A DNA stretch of 64,000 nt from positions 36,940,986-37,004,985 of the forward strand of contig JARWKL010000004.1 in the NCBI GenBank assembly GCA_029961685.1, written 5' to 3'. A program made the position numbers and the translations under genes. The notes under the pieces are model-generated. The model had not been told where the DNA came from. It worked only from the letters and a program-made list of their open reading frames with translations, and made no database searches. Origin of the DNA: Aristolochia californica. Its lineage: Eukaryota > Streptophyta > Magnoliopsida > Piperales > Aristolochiaceae. How positions within the stretch are numbered: the stretch's first letter is position 1; every line of letters begins with the position of its first letter. This document shows, piece by piece, positions 32,046 to 44,600 of the stretch.

Positions 32046-34383
32046 TGGTATCAGAGCAGGTTCTATGAGTTGACTCGGTTAACCCACAAAGGTTATGTTA
32101 AGAACCTAGCTAATACATCCCAAAAGACCGACCTGTTAGGAGCGGAAGGTATATGTACTTAACCCCAGGACCATAACAACACACCCCACCTTCGCGAGCC
32201 AACGTCCACGGTGGCCCACTCTAACGACGGCCCACTCTAGCTACGGCCCACTCTAGTGACGGCCCACTCTAGCGACACTGGCCGGACTTGGGTTAAGTTC
32301 CTATGGCCTACCAATAATTTTAATCTGGCCTCCAGGTTGCCCCTTCTGCTAGGTCACCCCCTCCGGGATTCTAACGCGCGACGTGGGAGCCCGTTCTGAT
32401 ACCAAATGTTAAGCACCTAGCCAATACATCCCAAAAGACCACCTTGTTAGGAGTGGAAGGCATAGGTACTTAACCCTAGGACCATAACAGGTAATGTGAT
32501 CCTTTTCTGATTTATTATCTCTAGCAGTTTAGATTCGTATTTCTCTTTTTTTAGTCCCTATACCCGTTATTTGATTTATGTTTTCACCTCTATACTGAGT
32601 TTTTCATATTGTATATTATATATTTGACGAAAAATATATTCGAGTCTAATTTCCAAGGAAAAATTATTTTTTACAAACGAAGTTATCTACAAAGAGAAAT
32701 CGATATTTGAAACAGCAAAGGTCAGATTGCAAAAGAGGTTCGTGCAATAGCAGCAGAAAACTTCAACTTCTGATCTATTTTATACTATCAAGAATGAGAC
32801 TTTATACAGAGAATTATATATCAAAAGAAATATATGTCAGTCTATTTTCTTACCTATTTAATAAATTCTCTATCTGAGTTGTTTATATGGAGATATTGAT
32901 CTTGGAAAAGTCAATGGTCATGTTGAAAAAAGAGGAAAGAGTACTTAGTTTGGCAGAGACCAAATCTATTTGATTATATATCTCAATAGAAGTATATTTT
33001 ATGAGAGAATTTATATTTGGATGAAAGTTATTTAAGTCTAGTTTCAAAAGGAGAAAATTTTGTGTCAATATGATCTATATTTAAGGATATATTTGCATTG
33101 GAAGAATCAAAGGTCATATTGGTATCATGTTGCATTGAAAAATCTGAATTTAAACTGATTGTTTTGCATCACTTTTTGAGTTGTTGTTATTGATCAACTA
33201 TATCAGGAAAATATCTCACTTACCCTTTTTTTGGTTACTACATCTATGTTATTTGGTTGACCAAAATATTCAAGAAAGGGGGAGCACAAAAGATGAAGTT
33301 TTTGCATCTAAGAAGTTTTTATTGCAGCAAAGAAAATTGAAGATCAAGAATCATGACTTGTAGTAATAATTGTGGTAATTATTGGTGATGCCTGACTCGG
33401 CTCGACTCGATTCTATTTATGCGTCTGGATTATTATTTTGAGGTATTCGCAACATATTCTTTGGTCAACATATTATTTGGTGCAGATACTCGCATCGGAT
33501 TATTTCATGGGTCCTTTTATAAAGATTTTATTATTTTGGTTCGTGTTATATGGGCCAATGCCCATTTTAGCTGTTGCTATTGTGTCTCTTTAGATGAGAC
33601 ATTATTATTGAAGAAGTGGTGGCCTCAACACCCTATCTTCCTGGTTATTTGACAACATACTCTTACAATCCTTTATTTGACTCTCATATACATCTTTAGG
33701 CCAACCTTTTGTGTGTTACTTCAGTTGGGAGTTTAAGTCCTTCACCTATATGAGTATTTTAAGTTTATTGAGACTTTCATATATATACTCGTGGGTCTTT
33801 TATCGTCGTCTTGTGAATGATAGACATTACTCACTTATCACGTCCTTTATTGGTGTCTTGTGAATGATAGGCATTTATCATGTCTTTTATTGCCGTCTTG
33901 TGAATGACAAGAATTTATCACCCATTTATACTTGTGAGAGTCGATGCCTGAGTTGGGACACCATGAAGGAGGAGCTTATTACTACATATATGTTACCCAC
34001 TTTAATTGGCATTGATTACTCCTACCACTTGAGAGTCATTGTCCTATGGAGGGACACGGTGATGGAAGAGTTTTTACTACACTTCTGAACATTACGTATA
34101 GACCCACTACTTGCGAAAGATAGGAGTGCCACTACCTGCGAATGATAGGAGTATACCCTATATCTAGCATGGGTTATGACTGGAGTATGGAGCGATGTCA
34201 CACGGTTTGGAGTTATTTTACTCTCACTTATCTTATGCCAATAGGGCCTCATGGAAGAAACACCAGCATGAGGGGGATTGTTGGAAGATATAGAAGACTG
34301 CCATTTTATACGAGAATATCCTATACATCATTTGCAGCAAGCTGGGAGTTCATGATGTTCTTTCACCCTAGCTTATAAGGGAG
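32046..34383 (+). mobile_element. Family A internal region with nested TRIM
   Basis: Begins with TGGTATCAGAGC (32046-32057) and ends with a PPT before the LTR at 34384. No protein domain is seen. It has the family's repeated boxes (TATGGAGATATTGATC, TTGGAAGAATCAAAGGTCA), three copies of a CTTGTGAATGA-containing unit at about 33790-33915, and near 34275-34300 a vestigial LTR start (TTGTTGGAAGATA) followed by a second copy of the 3' end of the region. Confidence 0.8.
32096..32489 (-). mobile_element. TRIM element 2 (family H), complete
   Basis: 394 bp. LTRs read TGTTAAGAACCTAG... and TGTTAAGCACCTAG..., each ending ATAACA. Flanks GGTTA (32091-32095) and GGTAA (32490-32494) form a one-mismatch target duplication. 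The minus-strand PBS lies just before the right LTR (TCTGATACCAAA). The internal part contains four perfect-length 16-bp GGCCCACTCTARNNAC units at 32213-32276. Confidence 0.9.
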
Positions 34384-34690
34384 TGTTGGAAGATGGGCCG
34401 AAGCCTACACGACAAGGAAAACCCACATATCCAAGAGTATTGGAAGATGAGTACAATCCCATAAGATATGGACCCACCATGATCACGTGAGGTGGCATAA
34501 GAAGTCTTACACAATAAGAAGTCTAACAAAGTCATAATTATTATGGAAGTAGGTCTCAAAGAAGAGTTTTAATTTAAAAGTGTTTTAGTCATATTAGTCT
34601 TCTATTTATATTGGATTATTTAATTATGCTATGAATTATCTTTAATTATTAAAATTTTGATGTAATTAGGACAATGGTAATTTAATTGTA
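34384..34690 (+). repeat. Family A LTR, 3' end missing
   Basis: Starts TGTTGGAAGATGGGCCG after a weak PPT and follows the family to about GTAATTTAATTGTAATTAGACA, then diverges. The TATA segment and LTR end are missing. Confidence 0.82.
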
Positions 34691-35815
34691 ATTAGACATT
34701 AGTTACTATATAAGAGACTAAATCACGTCCTTAGATCCTGGTATCACTAATGGTCGTTGATAGTGAAAGCATTTATTTCATCCTTGACGTCCTTAGATCC
34801 TGGTCTTACTAATGGTCGTAGTGAAAGCATTTATTTCATCCTTGACAAATCCGAGCACTCGAGGTGACAGGAGATTTAAAATTTTCGAAGATGGACTGAC
34901 CTCTATTCTCTGCGCACTTTCTGACTTTTAGTGGTAATTAAGAACCGGAAAAGCCTTCTTCCTTCTTCATTTATAGCTATGAAGATTTTTATTAACCCCA
35001 TGAACAAGCCAAGCGAGTTCTTAGTCAACCTACAGAAAATTTCTAGGAGATTGATGACTTTATGAGCCATGACGATTCTTACTGGAAGATAACTCATCAT
35101 CATCTCGCTATCATTCTCCGACCTTGAGTTCAGGGAAGACAATTTTTCAAAGAAAAAATTAGACAAGACAAATAACGACTTTTCTTGTGTTTGCCATGGT
35201 TCTCTGGGTACGACTCCTTAAGGTACCGATCATTCCAAGATGCTGCAGCGTGACCATGGAACAGGTCCCCACTCCACTCGCAAGATTATATATCCCAATC
35301 TAGAGACTTTGGGTCGGGAGACTAATGGTTAGAAGGTTGGAATTTTCTTAGATATGACCCTCTAAATTGTAGTTTCAAAGAACTGTCCACATTTCGACAT
35401 GGAAAAAGCATCGTCACTGATCTACATAGTTCCGGGGAGTTTCCGTAGTTTCAAAGAACTGTCCACATTTCGACATGGAAAAAGCATCGTCACTGATCTA
35501 CATCGTTCCGGGGAGTTTTCCGATTCTAGAGCACAGAAATGAAGACAGGTTCTCTGAGTGGTGGGCTTCAATAATCAATAGCTGTACTGGTGGTCAAACT
35601 ACAAGTACATTTATGAATGTTTACTAGCCTAAAAGTCGTTCAAATGGAAAGATTTTCTTTAGCTTTCTTCATGGTAACGAGGATTACGAATTGAATCGGA
35701 GGAAGACAATGATCTTCGTTTATGCTACGATCCTCTGATTCCCTTCCAATGCCATTCATAATTCATACAAGATGAGTTATATATAGTAGCATTACAAGGA
35801 TGAGTTTCTTCTTTC
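34691..35815. other. Non-TE-like stretch with two short tandem duplications
   Basis: No gene identified. A 62-bp unit at 34725-34786 is repeated imperfectly next to itself, and a 76-bp unit at 35369-35444 is repeated at 35445-35520 with one base changed. Some frames are fairly open (plus near 35440-35560, minus 34903-35166), but I recognise no protein. It is contiguous with 40964 onward if Copia O is removed. Confidence 0.5.
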
Positions 35816-36052
35816 TGATAAAACAAAGACTTATCTCTATTTTCATTTATTTTCATTTTGGTTTACACTATATTTATAATACAATACATGAAGAAATGAC
35901 AAACTGTTTCTCATGGATGATCCATGAAAAGAGGAAATGGTCCTTAATTTCTTCCATTTGACAGATCAAAAACCGATCATTGGTTTCCTTTATTTGATAG
36001 CTCAAACCGATCTTTGATGCTTGATTTTTTGGTTTGACAACTCACGCCAACA
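35816..36052 (-). repeat. 3' LTR of Copia O
   Basis: Minus strand TGTTGGCGTGAGTTGTC to TTTGTTTTATCA, preceded by the tract CTTGAGGGGAG. Confidence 0.9.
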
Positions 36053-36069
36053 CTCCCCTCAAGTTGGTG

Positions 36070-37480
36070 CATAAATATCTTTCATGCCCAACTTGTCAAG
36101 TGAGATGTAGAAGATCTTGTTAGGAACAACCTTTGTAAGTATATTTATAGTTAGTCTTCAGACTTAACAAATGGAAATCGAATTATCTTGTCTTCAAATT
36201 TTTGTTTGATGAAATGTCCATCCACTTCAATGTGTTTGGTTCAATCATGTTGAACTCGGTTATGAGCAATATCGATGGTTGTTTTATTGTCACAAAACAA
36301 ATTCATTTCGATACTATGACCAAATCCAATATTGGTTAACATTTTTAAGGCAAAGGAGTTCACAAGGCCCTTGGACACTAACTTTTGCTTCTTATTTCTC
36401 CATTTGATTAGATTACCTCCAACGAAGGTAAAGTAACCTGAGGTGGAGTTCCTATCGCAAACATTCCCAGCCCAATTTGCATTTGTGTAACCCTCAATAT
36501 TCAAATGATGATTCTTGTAGAACATAAGCCCTTTTCTAGGACATGGCTTTAAATAATGAAGAATCTGAATTACCGCTCCCATATGATCTTCACTAGGATA
36601 GTGCATAAATTGACTCACTATGCTTACAACATAAGCAATTTCCTGTCGTGTATAGGATAAATAAATTAACATACCAACCAATTTTTTATACCTTTCTTTA
36701 TTAGTTGGCACCTGCTCTACACACTCTCCAAGTTTGTGATTATAGATAATTGGAGTGTCAATTGGCTTACAATCTAGTAATCCAGCTTTTGATTGAAAAT
36801 CTAGAACATATCTCCTTTGAGAAAGAAAAATGTCTTTTCTTGATCTTGCTACTTCAATTCCCAAAAAATATTTGAGTCCTCCAATATTTTCTTTCCAAAG
36901 TCTGTTGTTAATTATTCCTAAATTCTAGATATCTCTTCCATGTCATCCCCTATAGTAATCATGTCATCTACATAGATTATTAAAGTTGTTAACTTTCCCA
37001 ATCAATGTTTTAGGAATAGAGTATGATCGTAGTTGATTTGTTTAAAGCCATATTTCTTCATAGCTTAGCTAAATAGTCCAAACCATGTTTTAGGTGATTG
37101 TTTTATAACCCATATAATGTGCGTTGCAACTTACACACAACCTTAGTTACCGACGATGCAATGTACTTTGGTGAAATATCCATGTAGACTTACTTCTCAA
37201 AATTACCATTGAGAAAGGCATTCTTTACGTCATACTGGTGTAATGGCCAGTCTAGGTTTGCTACAAAAGACAACAAACTCAAATTGTATTAAGTTTTTCC
37301 ATTAATGAAAAGGTCTTTTGATAATCAATGTCATATATCTGTTTATATCCTTTCACCACAAGCTTCGCCTTATATCTGTCAATGGAGTCGTCTACCTTGT
37401 GTTTAATGGAGAAGATCCATCTGCACATGACTGTTTTCTTTCCCTTTGGTAATGAACCCATTTTGGATCAGTTTAGGCTT
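36070..37480 (-). pseudogene. Copia RT and RNase H (O)
   Basis: Minus-strand blocks, right to left: KKTVMCRWIFSIKHKVD near 37440, KAKLVVKGYKQ near 37370, [12 protein letters not shown] near 37215, intact YVDDMITIG near 36965, FGNWSSKI-like then GIEVARSRKDIFLSQRRYVLD at 36860-36790, KLVGMLIYLSYTRQEIAYV near 36680, YTNANWAGNVCDRNSTSGYF near 36490, and an LFCDNKTTIDIAHN block near 36290. The last 207 codons (36241-36864) are open; upstream parts are broken. Copia with preserved catalytic YVDD. Confidence 0.88.
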
Positions 37481-37599
37481 CTTGTAATACGGTGGGAACA
37501 TTGCTTGAGGATAATGTATTCACGAATGATTTAAGAGGTTCTAACAATCTTTTGGTAGACACATAACTCACAATTGGGTATAGTGAACTTCTTTTTCCA

Positions 37600-39182
37600 A
37601 GATCTAGGAGTATCGATTTAATGGATTGCCATGATTGTATCTGAAAGGTAAATTATAACAAGTAAAAGTATCCAAGTCATCAACAAGTGAATGTGTAGAG
37701 CTTATCTCAGGAATATTCTCATGAGATAGATTTGGGTCTTTGGATACAAAGGAGAGAAGGGGTTCATTTTGGGATTCCAATCCCTGCAAGATACTAGTAC
37801 CATTAGTTCTTTCCTCCTTATTATCTACTGGAAAATTTTCTTCAGCCATCAAGTTGTCTTCAAACCCTGGCCACCTTCGCCGTCGAATTTGCTCTTCACT
37901 TTGTATCTCCACCTAAAAAACGAGATTTAAATACTAATAGAGAAAAAATGTCTCTGATTCCAAGAAGGTAACATCCATAGTGACATCAGAGTGCTTAGTG
38001 ACAAGGTCATAACATCAATATCCTTGTTTGTGTGTTCCATACCATGCAAAAATACACCACAGTGCCCATGGATCAAGCTTAGCGCATTGGTTTTTATGAA
38101 GATGAACAAATATCACACATCCAAAGGTTCATAGAGGAATCACCAAAATAGTAGGTAAAAAAACATGGTTGGAAAGAACTTGTAGTGGTGTCTTAAAATT
38201 CAACACTTTTGAAGGCGTTTGATTTAACAAGTGTATTGTTGGGTCACAACATCTTCTCGGTATCTACTTGGCATATGTGATCTGATTAAGAGAGCCCCGA
38301 TTGTTTCTAAGATATGGCTATTTTTTTGTTCAACAACACCATTTTGTTGTGGTGTTTGGGCACACAATGTTTCATGTAGAAGGCCATGAGTTTGAAAATA
38401 AGCTTAGAACTCTTAATTGACATATTCTCCTCCATTGTCAAATCTAAGAATTTGAATTTTAGATGAAAACTATATGAACCATTGTCTGAAAGGATGAAAG
38501 ACACCAAAGACATCAACTTTATGTTTCAACAGGTACAACCAAATCATTGGGTGCAATCATCTATAAATGATAAAAACCAAAAGAAACTGGAAGAGGTGGT
38601 AGTAGGAGAGGGTCCCCAAACATCAAAATGAATTAAGGCAAAAAGAATTTCACTTTTATGTAAGCTTACAAGATAAGTTACATGATGACTTTTGGCCAAA
38701 ATGTAGGTTTGATATTCATTTAACCGTGAAAATAAATTTGAAAAAAAATATTTCATATACCCGAATGACGGATCCCCTAGACGATGGTGCCATAGCTAGA
38801 TCTGTCTCTCCTTGCCATTGGTTGCATGTTGCATATTATTAGCTTTACCCAAACTAAAATTATCCATGTAGAACAGCCTCCAGCATGCCACGATTGGGTC
38901 CCCAAACATCAAAATGAATTAAGGCAAAAAGAATTTCACTTTTATGTAAGCTTACAAGATAAGTTACATGATGACTTTTGGCCAAAATGTAGGTTTGATA
39001 TTCATTTAACTGTGAAAATAAATTTGAAAAAAAATATTTCATATACCCGAATGACGGATCCCCTAGACGATGGTGCCATAGCTAGATCTGTTTCTCCTTG
39101 CCATTGGTTGCATGTTGCATATTATTAGCTTTACCCAAACTAAAATTATCCATGTAGAACAGCCTCCAGCATGCCATGATTG
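37600..39182 (-). pseudogene. Copia integrase region (O), rearranged
   Basis: The start block SLHKSEILFALIHFDVWGP occurs twice (near 38640 and 38940) because of a 286-bp tandem duplication. FIDDCTQ follows near 38550, then a decayed core with a PNTTTKWCC-like version of the PQQNGV block near 38345, and an IFVHLHKNQ-like C-terminal block near 38100. An open acidic linker (37604-37912) leads toward RT. The protease and the gag end seem to be missing between 39182 and the gag. Identified by motif order. Confidence 0.78.
38611..39182. repeat. 286-bp tandem duplication inside Copia O
   Basis: Unit 38611-38896 is repeated head to tail at about 38897-39182. I found only about three base differences, far fewer than between the LTRs of the same element, so the duplication happened long after insertion. 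Confidence 0.9.
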
Positions 39183-39602
39183 TATATGAAAGGTAAACAA
39201 TCATCCACGTGTTTCCTTCTAGTGACTCATCTCTTTAAATCATATACTTGGGAAGCGTCCACTCCATCATAAAAGGTTATAGAAATAGAATTACATACCA
39301 TTTTTGCTGATGGAAATCATATAAAATTCCTAATCAAGGATGGGTCCATCGAGTTGATCAACTACTGTTTTACAATTGCATTTTTCGGTTCTCCATTTTC
39401 AAAACTTGGGTCTTTTGAATGGGGTTGTGGAAAATCTCCAATGATATATCCCAATTTGTCTTTGCCAAAGATATATATTTGAACAATTTGGGACCATAAG
39501 GCATAATTGGTTTCGTCCAGATTGGCACCAATTTGCGGAGCAGAAGTGTAAAAGCTTGGTGGAGGAATCTAAGTTTGAGTTTGAGTCAAGACTTGAGCCA
39601 TC
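39183..39602 (-). pseudogene. Copia gag (O), N-terminal part
   Basis: Minus strand from about 39602: MAQVLTQTQT, NYALWSQIVQIYIFGKDKLG near 39500, a LINSMDPSLIRNFI block near 39350, SQVYDLKR near 39240. This is the Copia gag start, with NYALWSQIV and the LINSMDP signature, truncated before the zinc knuckle. Confidence 0.82.
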
Positions 39603-40739
39603 TTTGTCGTGTAATGTCTTCCAAGATGGAGTATGTGCTCATAGTTGGTTCCTCAATTTTTTTATGTAGAAAAATAGAGGAACACTAAAAAAATAAAATA
39701 GTAAGGGAATGCCGCTTACTAATAAGGATGAGCAAGACTTGTTTCAAAAAAAATACCAGTTATGCCGAAAAAACCTTTTTTGTAGATATATATAGTTGAT
39801 AATATACTAGATGCTCCGGTTTGGTCCACATGCTTTCGGATTAGATACGCTCAGAAGTACCACTGAAGTTACTTTGAAGATATGAAGTCAATCACGCTCG
39901 TGAATAATGTTTGCGTTTCTCTGCCACAACAAAAATATTTGCTGGCTACTCGAGCGGTGTGGTGTCACAATGGTGAAGTGACTCAACAAAGTCCCCTATT
40001 TTGGTGAACATTAGGACGGTGATGAACCCTTGGAAGATGGCTGTTAGCACCGAAGTGACCACGTGCACAACGTAGCACATATTTGTCTCAGCTGTGGCCA
40101 CGTGGCATCCGAAGATGGCTCCCCGATCTTCCATATGTGGAGATTGTAATTGCAAGTCTTTCAAGTAGATGCAGCAGTGGATGATGGAGTGTCTATATTG
40201 TCTCCAAAGTATGCCATGGAAGGCTGATTCTTAGAAAAAAATGACATTTTCAGTTTTGCGGTCTTACTTCTGGAGTTCATGAGCCGCAAGAAGAATAGTA
40301 GTTTTTTGAATGCTAGCATCGAGCACATTCAACGTTGTCATCTTTTCCATCTATTTCTCGGGGAAAAGTGGTATAGTGCCGTCATCCACTTATCTACTCT
40401 TCTGATCGAAGTCTTTGATCGACAATTACAAAATAGGCTAAAAAAAGCATCACCTATAAACCATTATTAAAGCCTCTGCATTGATAAATAGATCAATTTT
40501 TCTAGAGATCTCACTAATGATGGATGCAAGGATCATGACATCCTTGATCCCAAAAGATAAAAAGAGATGAATCATGGTTAAAGATTAAAAAATTGCTTTG
40601 TCTGGATAATGTTCTACTACCCAAACACCTCTCTAGGAAGAACAATGCCCAGAAATTTTCACCCACTGATCAGAAGAATGAACAAGCAATGGATCTTGAT
40701 CGGATCACAGTCACCACTTTGTAACCCGCTCTGATACCA
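39603..40739 (-). other. 5' leader region of Copia O
   Basis: About 1.1 kb between the PBS and the gag start. A minus frame at 39946-40164 is open for 72 codons but matches nothing I know. Long leaders occur in plant Copia elements; an old insertion cannot be excluded. Confidence 0.5.
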
Positions 40740-40963
40740 TGATAAAATAAAGACTCCTCTCTATTTTTATTGGTTTTCATTTTGGTTTACATTGTAGAGA
40801 TGATAGACTATTTCCCGTGGATGATCTATGAAAAGAGGGAAATGATCCTTAATTTATTCCATTTGACAACTCAAAAACAGATCCTTGATTTCCTATGTTT
40901 GATGGCTCAAACCGATCTTTGATGCTTAATTTCTCCTGTTTGACAGTTCATGCCAACACTTTC

Positions 40964-41608
40964 TCATGCGTAACCTTACACCTGAGTGATCAGGTAGTGG
41001 AGTGCCGATAGTGACTTCATTTTTATCTCTGCTGGGCTCCTTTTTTGACTTGTAATGGCCGAGTGGGGGATCAAGAGGTGTGTTGATATGACCAGCTCTA
41101 TTAATACTAGCCTCGACTATCGACCATTTTGCTATCCAAAGTCCAAGCTGTTTAGTTGGCTTTTAAAGTTGGTGAGTGGGCGAAGCAAAATGTGCCAACT
41201 TGGGTAATTCTTCGATTACATGTTTGAAAAATCTGGAGTCGATACTTTGAAAATCTGTTGAACCCGATAACTGATTTAAGAAATGATGTCTTCTAGGATT
41301 CTCTACAGAGGAGGAAGATTCACAATTAGCGAATACTTATTTACCAAAAACACAGTGGTTTGCAGCTTCTATTTGAAGTTTGGCTTAGAACATATAGTAT
41401 AGCGGCATTAGCTTTCCACGACTCTTCAAGTTACAGGTGACTCTCAATTTTTCCAACCAGAATGATAGTGAAAGGAGAAAAACACGCCAATGGGAATAAC
41501 TCTTTCCAAGTCTGCAGCTTTGAGTCAAATCTTAATCCCATAATGGCAGAAAAAGGAATCACGATCAGGAATTCGAGACCCCCACCACCACAAGACCATC
41601 ATCTCTCC
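40964..41608. other. Upstream region of the receptor kinase gene
   Basis: No gene recognised. It is the continuation of 34691-35815 after excision of Copia O. The last 300 bp must contain the promoter of the gene at 41665; I see a TATA box but no other element I would name. Confidence 0.5.
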
Positions 41609-41618
41609 TTTTATATGG
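41609..41618 (+). promoter_or_regulatory. Probable TATA box of the receptor kinase gene
   Basis: TTTTATATGG lies about 50 bp before the ATG at 41665. With the usual 25-35 bp from TATA to transcript start, the 5' leader would be roughly 20-30 nt, short for a plant gene, so another upstream start is possible. Confidence 0.5.
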
Positions 41619-41664
41619 AAAGCTGAACGAGAAAGAGTACCGGAGCTAGCCATACTCTTCTGCC

Positions 41665-44600
41665 ATGGACTTGCTTCGAAGAGTGCTCCACTCACAATTA
41701 CTGATCCTCGTCCTCTTCCTCTTCTCTCACCATCCCCTCCGATCATCAGCTTCAACCCAAGCAGAAGCTCTGCTGAAATGGAAGGCCTCTCTTTCCTCCT
41801 CGCTTTCTCTCACCTCCTGGTCGCCTAACAACATTCCTTCCCTCTGCGACTGGACTGGTATCACCTGCGCTACGAGTACTCTTTCCCTCCTCGAAATAGA
41901 CCTGCCTTTCTCAAATCTCGCCGGTAGTCTTCTCTCCTTCGACTTCGAATCCTTTCCTAATCTTACTCGTCTGAACCTTAATTTCAACAACCTCAACGGC
42001 CCCATCCCTTCCAACATAGCCAACCTCACTCGTCTCAATTACCTGGACCTCGGCAGCAACAACTTCACGGGTCCAGTACCACCTGGTATCGGGACCCTCT
42101 CTAAGCTCCGTGACCTTCTACTCTACAACAACAGCCTCACTGGGCCGATCCCTTCCCAGATTCTCTTCCTCCCGAATGTTCAATATTTTGATGTGGGAGG
42201 TAACTACCTGGGTTCACCGAGCTCGAAAACCTCTAACATGCCCTACCTAACGCATCTCTCGCTCTATTTGAATGTGTTCTCCTCCGAATTCCCGGTCTTC
42301 ATTTTGAACTGTGGCAATCTCACATACCTGGACCTCTCCCAGAATCAGCTCACAGGTCTCATTCCGGCGGCACTGTTCGTGACCAATTTGAGAAGAATCA
42401 AGTACCTAAATCTCACAGATAACAACTTTCAAGGCCCCATTCCGTTAGACCTAGCCAAGCTTGATCTGATAGACCTTCTTCTGGGTGACAACGGACTTAC
42501 CGGCTCAATCCCGCCGCAGCTAGGCTCTCTCTCTAATCTTGAAGTTCTTGAACTTTACGGAAATCGACTGAACGGGGCGATACCTCATTCCGTAGGCCAG
42601 CTTCGTTCTCTTCATCGGCTCGACCTTCACGGTTCTGGTATAAATTCTACCATTCCCACAGAACTGGGCAGCTGTACGAATCTCACCTTCCTAGACCTGT
42701 CGCTTAACCAACTGACAGGGGTCTTACCTATTTCTCTGTCCAATCTGACAAAGATAACCGAACTAGGAATTTCTGGAAATGGTTTCTCAGGGGACATCTC
42801 ATCCTACCTGATAAGCAATTGGACACTACTGATTTCGTTTCAGCTTCAAAACAATAGTTTTGAAGGAAATATACCATTAAAGATCGGACAATTGTCCCAG
42901 CTTCAGATCCTATATCTATTCAAAAACAAGATTTCAGGACCCATTCCACCGCAAATTGGAGATTTGGAGAACCTAATCGAACTGGACCTCTCCAATAACC
43001 AAATTACTGGTTCCATCCCTCCATCTATGGGCAAGTTGAAGAATCTCCAGATCCTGAATCTCTTCGCCAACAACCTCAGTGGAGCCATTCCACCAGAGAT
43101 TGGAGATATGACTTCGTTGCAAGTTATGGACATCAACACCAACCGAATGATTGGGGAATTACCCAGAACTATCTCTCACCTTGAAAATCTCCGTCTGCTG
43201 TATGTGTTCAGCAACATTTTCTCCGGCAGCATCCCAAGTGATTTTGGTGAGAAGAACTTGTTCTTAGTGAATGTCAGTTTCGCTGATAACAGGTTCACGG
43301 GTAAATTACCATCAGAGATTTGTCGTGGACTTGTTTTAAAGTATTTCACTGTCAACAGAAATAACTTAACTGGGCCTTTGCCGAGTTGCTTGAAGAATTG
43401 CTCTGGTTTGATCAGAGTCCGGTTAGAACTCAACCGCTTCACTGGAGATTTGTCAAAAGCTTTCGGAGTGCATCGGAATCTTAACTACATTGATCTTTCA
43501 AGTAACCAATTATCCGGGGAACTCTCACCGAAATGGGGAGAATGTAGTGCTCTCACCTTCATGAAAATGGCGGACAATCAACTTTCAGGTAAAATCCCCA
43601 AAGAGCTTGCTGAACTATCGACATTACAAGACTTGAACTTGGCTTCGAATAATCTGTCCGGAAATATCCCGGAGGCGTTAGCTAATCTAAGTTTGTTATA
43701 CAAGCTTAATCTGAGCAGCAATCGATTTTCTGGTGAAATCCCTCCCTGGATGGGCGTCTTATCGAAGCTTCAAGAATTAGACCTATCAAATAACCAGCTT
43801 TTCGGCAAGATTTCGTCGACCCTTGGAGACTGTATAGGTTTAATCAAACTGAACTTTAGCCACAACAGATTGTCCGGAGAAATTCCATCTCAGATTGGAA
43901 ATCTTATGTCTTTACAGGATTTCTTAGACTTCAGCAGCAATTCATTTTCAGGAGACATCCCTCCGGACTTGAGCAAGCTCAGTTCCCTCCAAACTCTCGA
44001 TCTGTCGAATAACAACCTCTCCGGAAAAATTCCGTCCAGTTTCTCAGGCATGTTCAGCCTCCAGACCGTAAATTTCTCACACAACAACTTGTCGGGTCCC
44101 ATCCCCACCGGGACCGTGTTCCATAATTCGTCGCCAGGGGCCTTCACCGGCAACCCAGGCCTTTGCGACGACGACAGCGTGGCAACTGGCCTTCCTCCTT
44201 GTTCTTCTTGGAAATCCCGTCCTGATAAGACCAGCAATAACCGTCGAAAAATTATCTCAGCAGTGGTGATTCCTATCATAAGCGCTTTGATCCTGGCACT
44301 GGTTGTCAGTAAAGTGACAATCTTGATCGCGACGAAGAAAAGACGGTCCCGGCCACCGAACGAGGTGGAGGGATCCACTAAAGAGGGATCGGAATCCCTT
44401 ATATGGGATTCCCAAAGCAAATTCACCTTCAACGACCTTGCTAAAGCCACAGACCATTTCGACGAGCGGTTCTGTATCGGGAGAGGCGGATTCGGGACCG
44501 TCTACATGGCCGAGCTTCCGACAGGCCAGATCGTCGCGGTGAAACGTCTTGACGTCTCAGATTCCGGCGAGTTTCTGGAGAACAACTGGCGGAGCTTCCA

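Larger units (their letters stand above)
35816..40958 (-). mobile_element. Copia retrotransposon O, complete, minus strand
   Basis: 5143 bp. CTTTC is duplicated at 35811-35815 and 40959-40963. LTRs: 35816-36052 (3', 237 bp) and 40740-40958 (5', 219 bp). The minus-strand PBS (TGGTATCAGAG) lies right after the 5' LTR. It carries a long leader, gag, a truncated integrase with a tandem duplication, RT and RNase H. Many stops. The two LTRs differ at many positions, so the insertion is old. Confidence 0.92.

Noticed and set aside
41525..41755. Minus-strand ORF across the kinase promoter and start
   Set aside because: Overlaps the signal-peptide coding region of the real gene in antisense; Arg/Gly-rich without a domain.
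43176..44457. Antisense frames of 66-186 codons under the receptor kinase
   Set aside because: Shadows of the strongly biased LRR/kinase coding strand; no domain.
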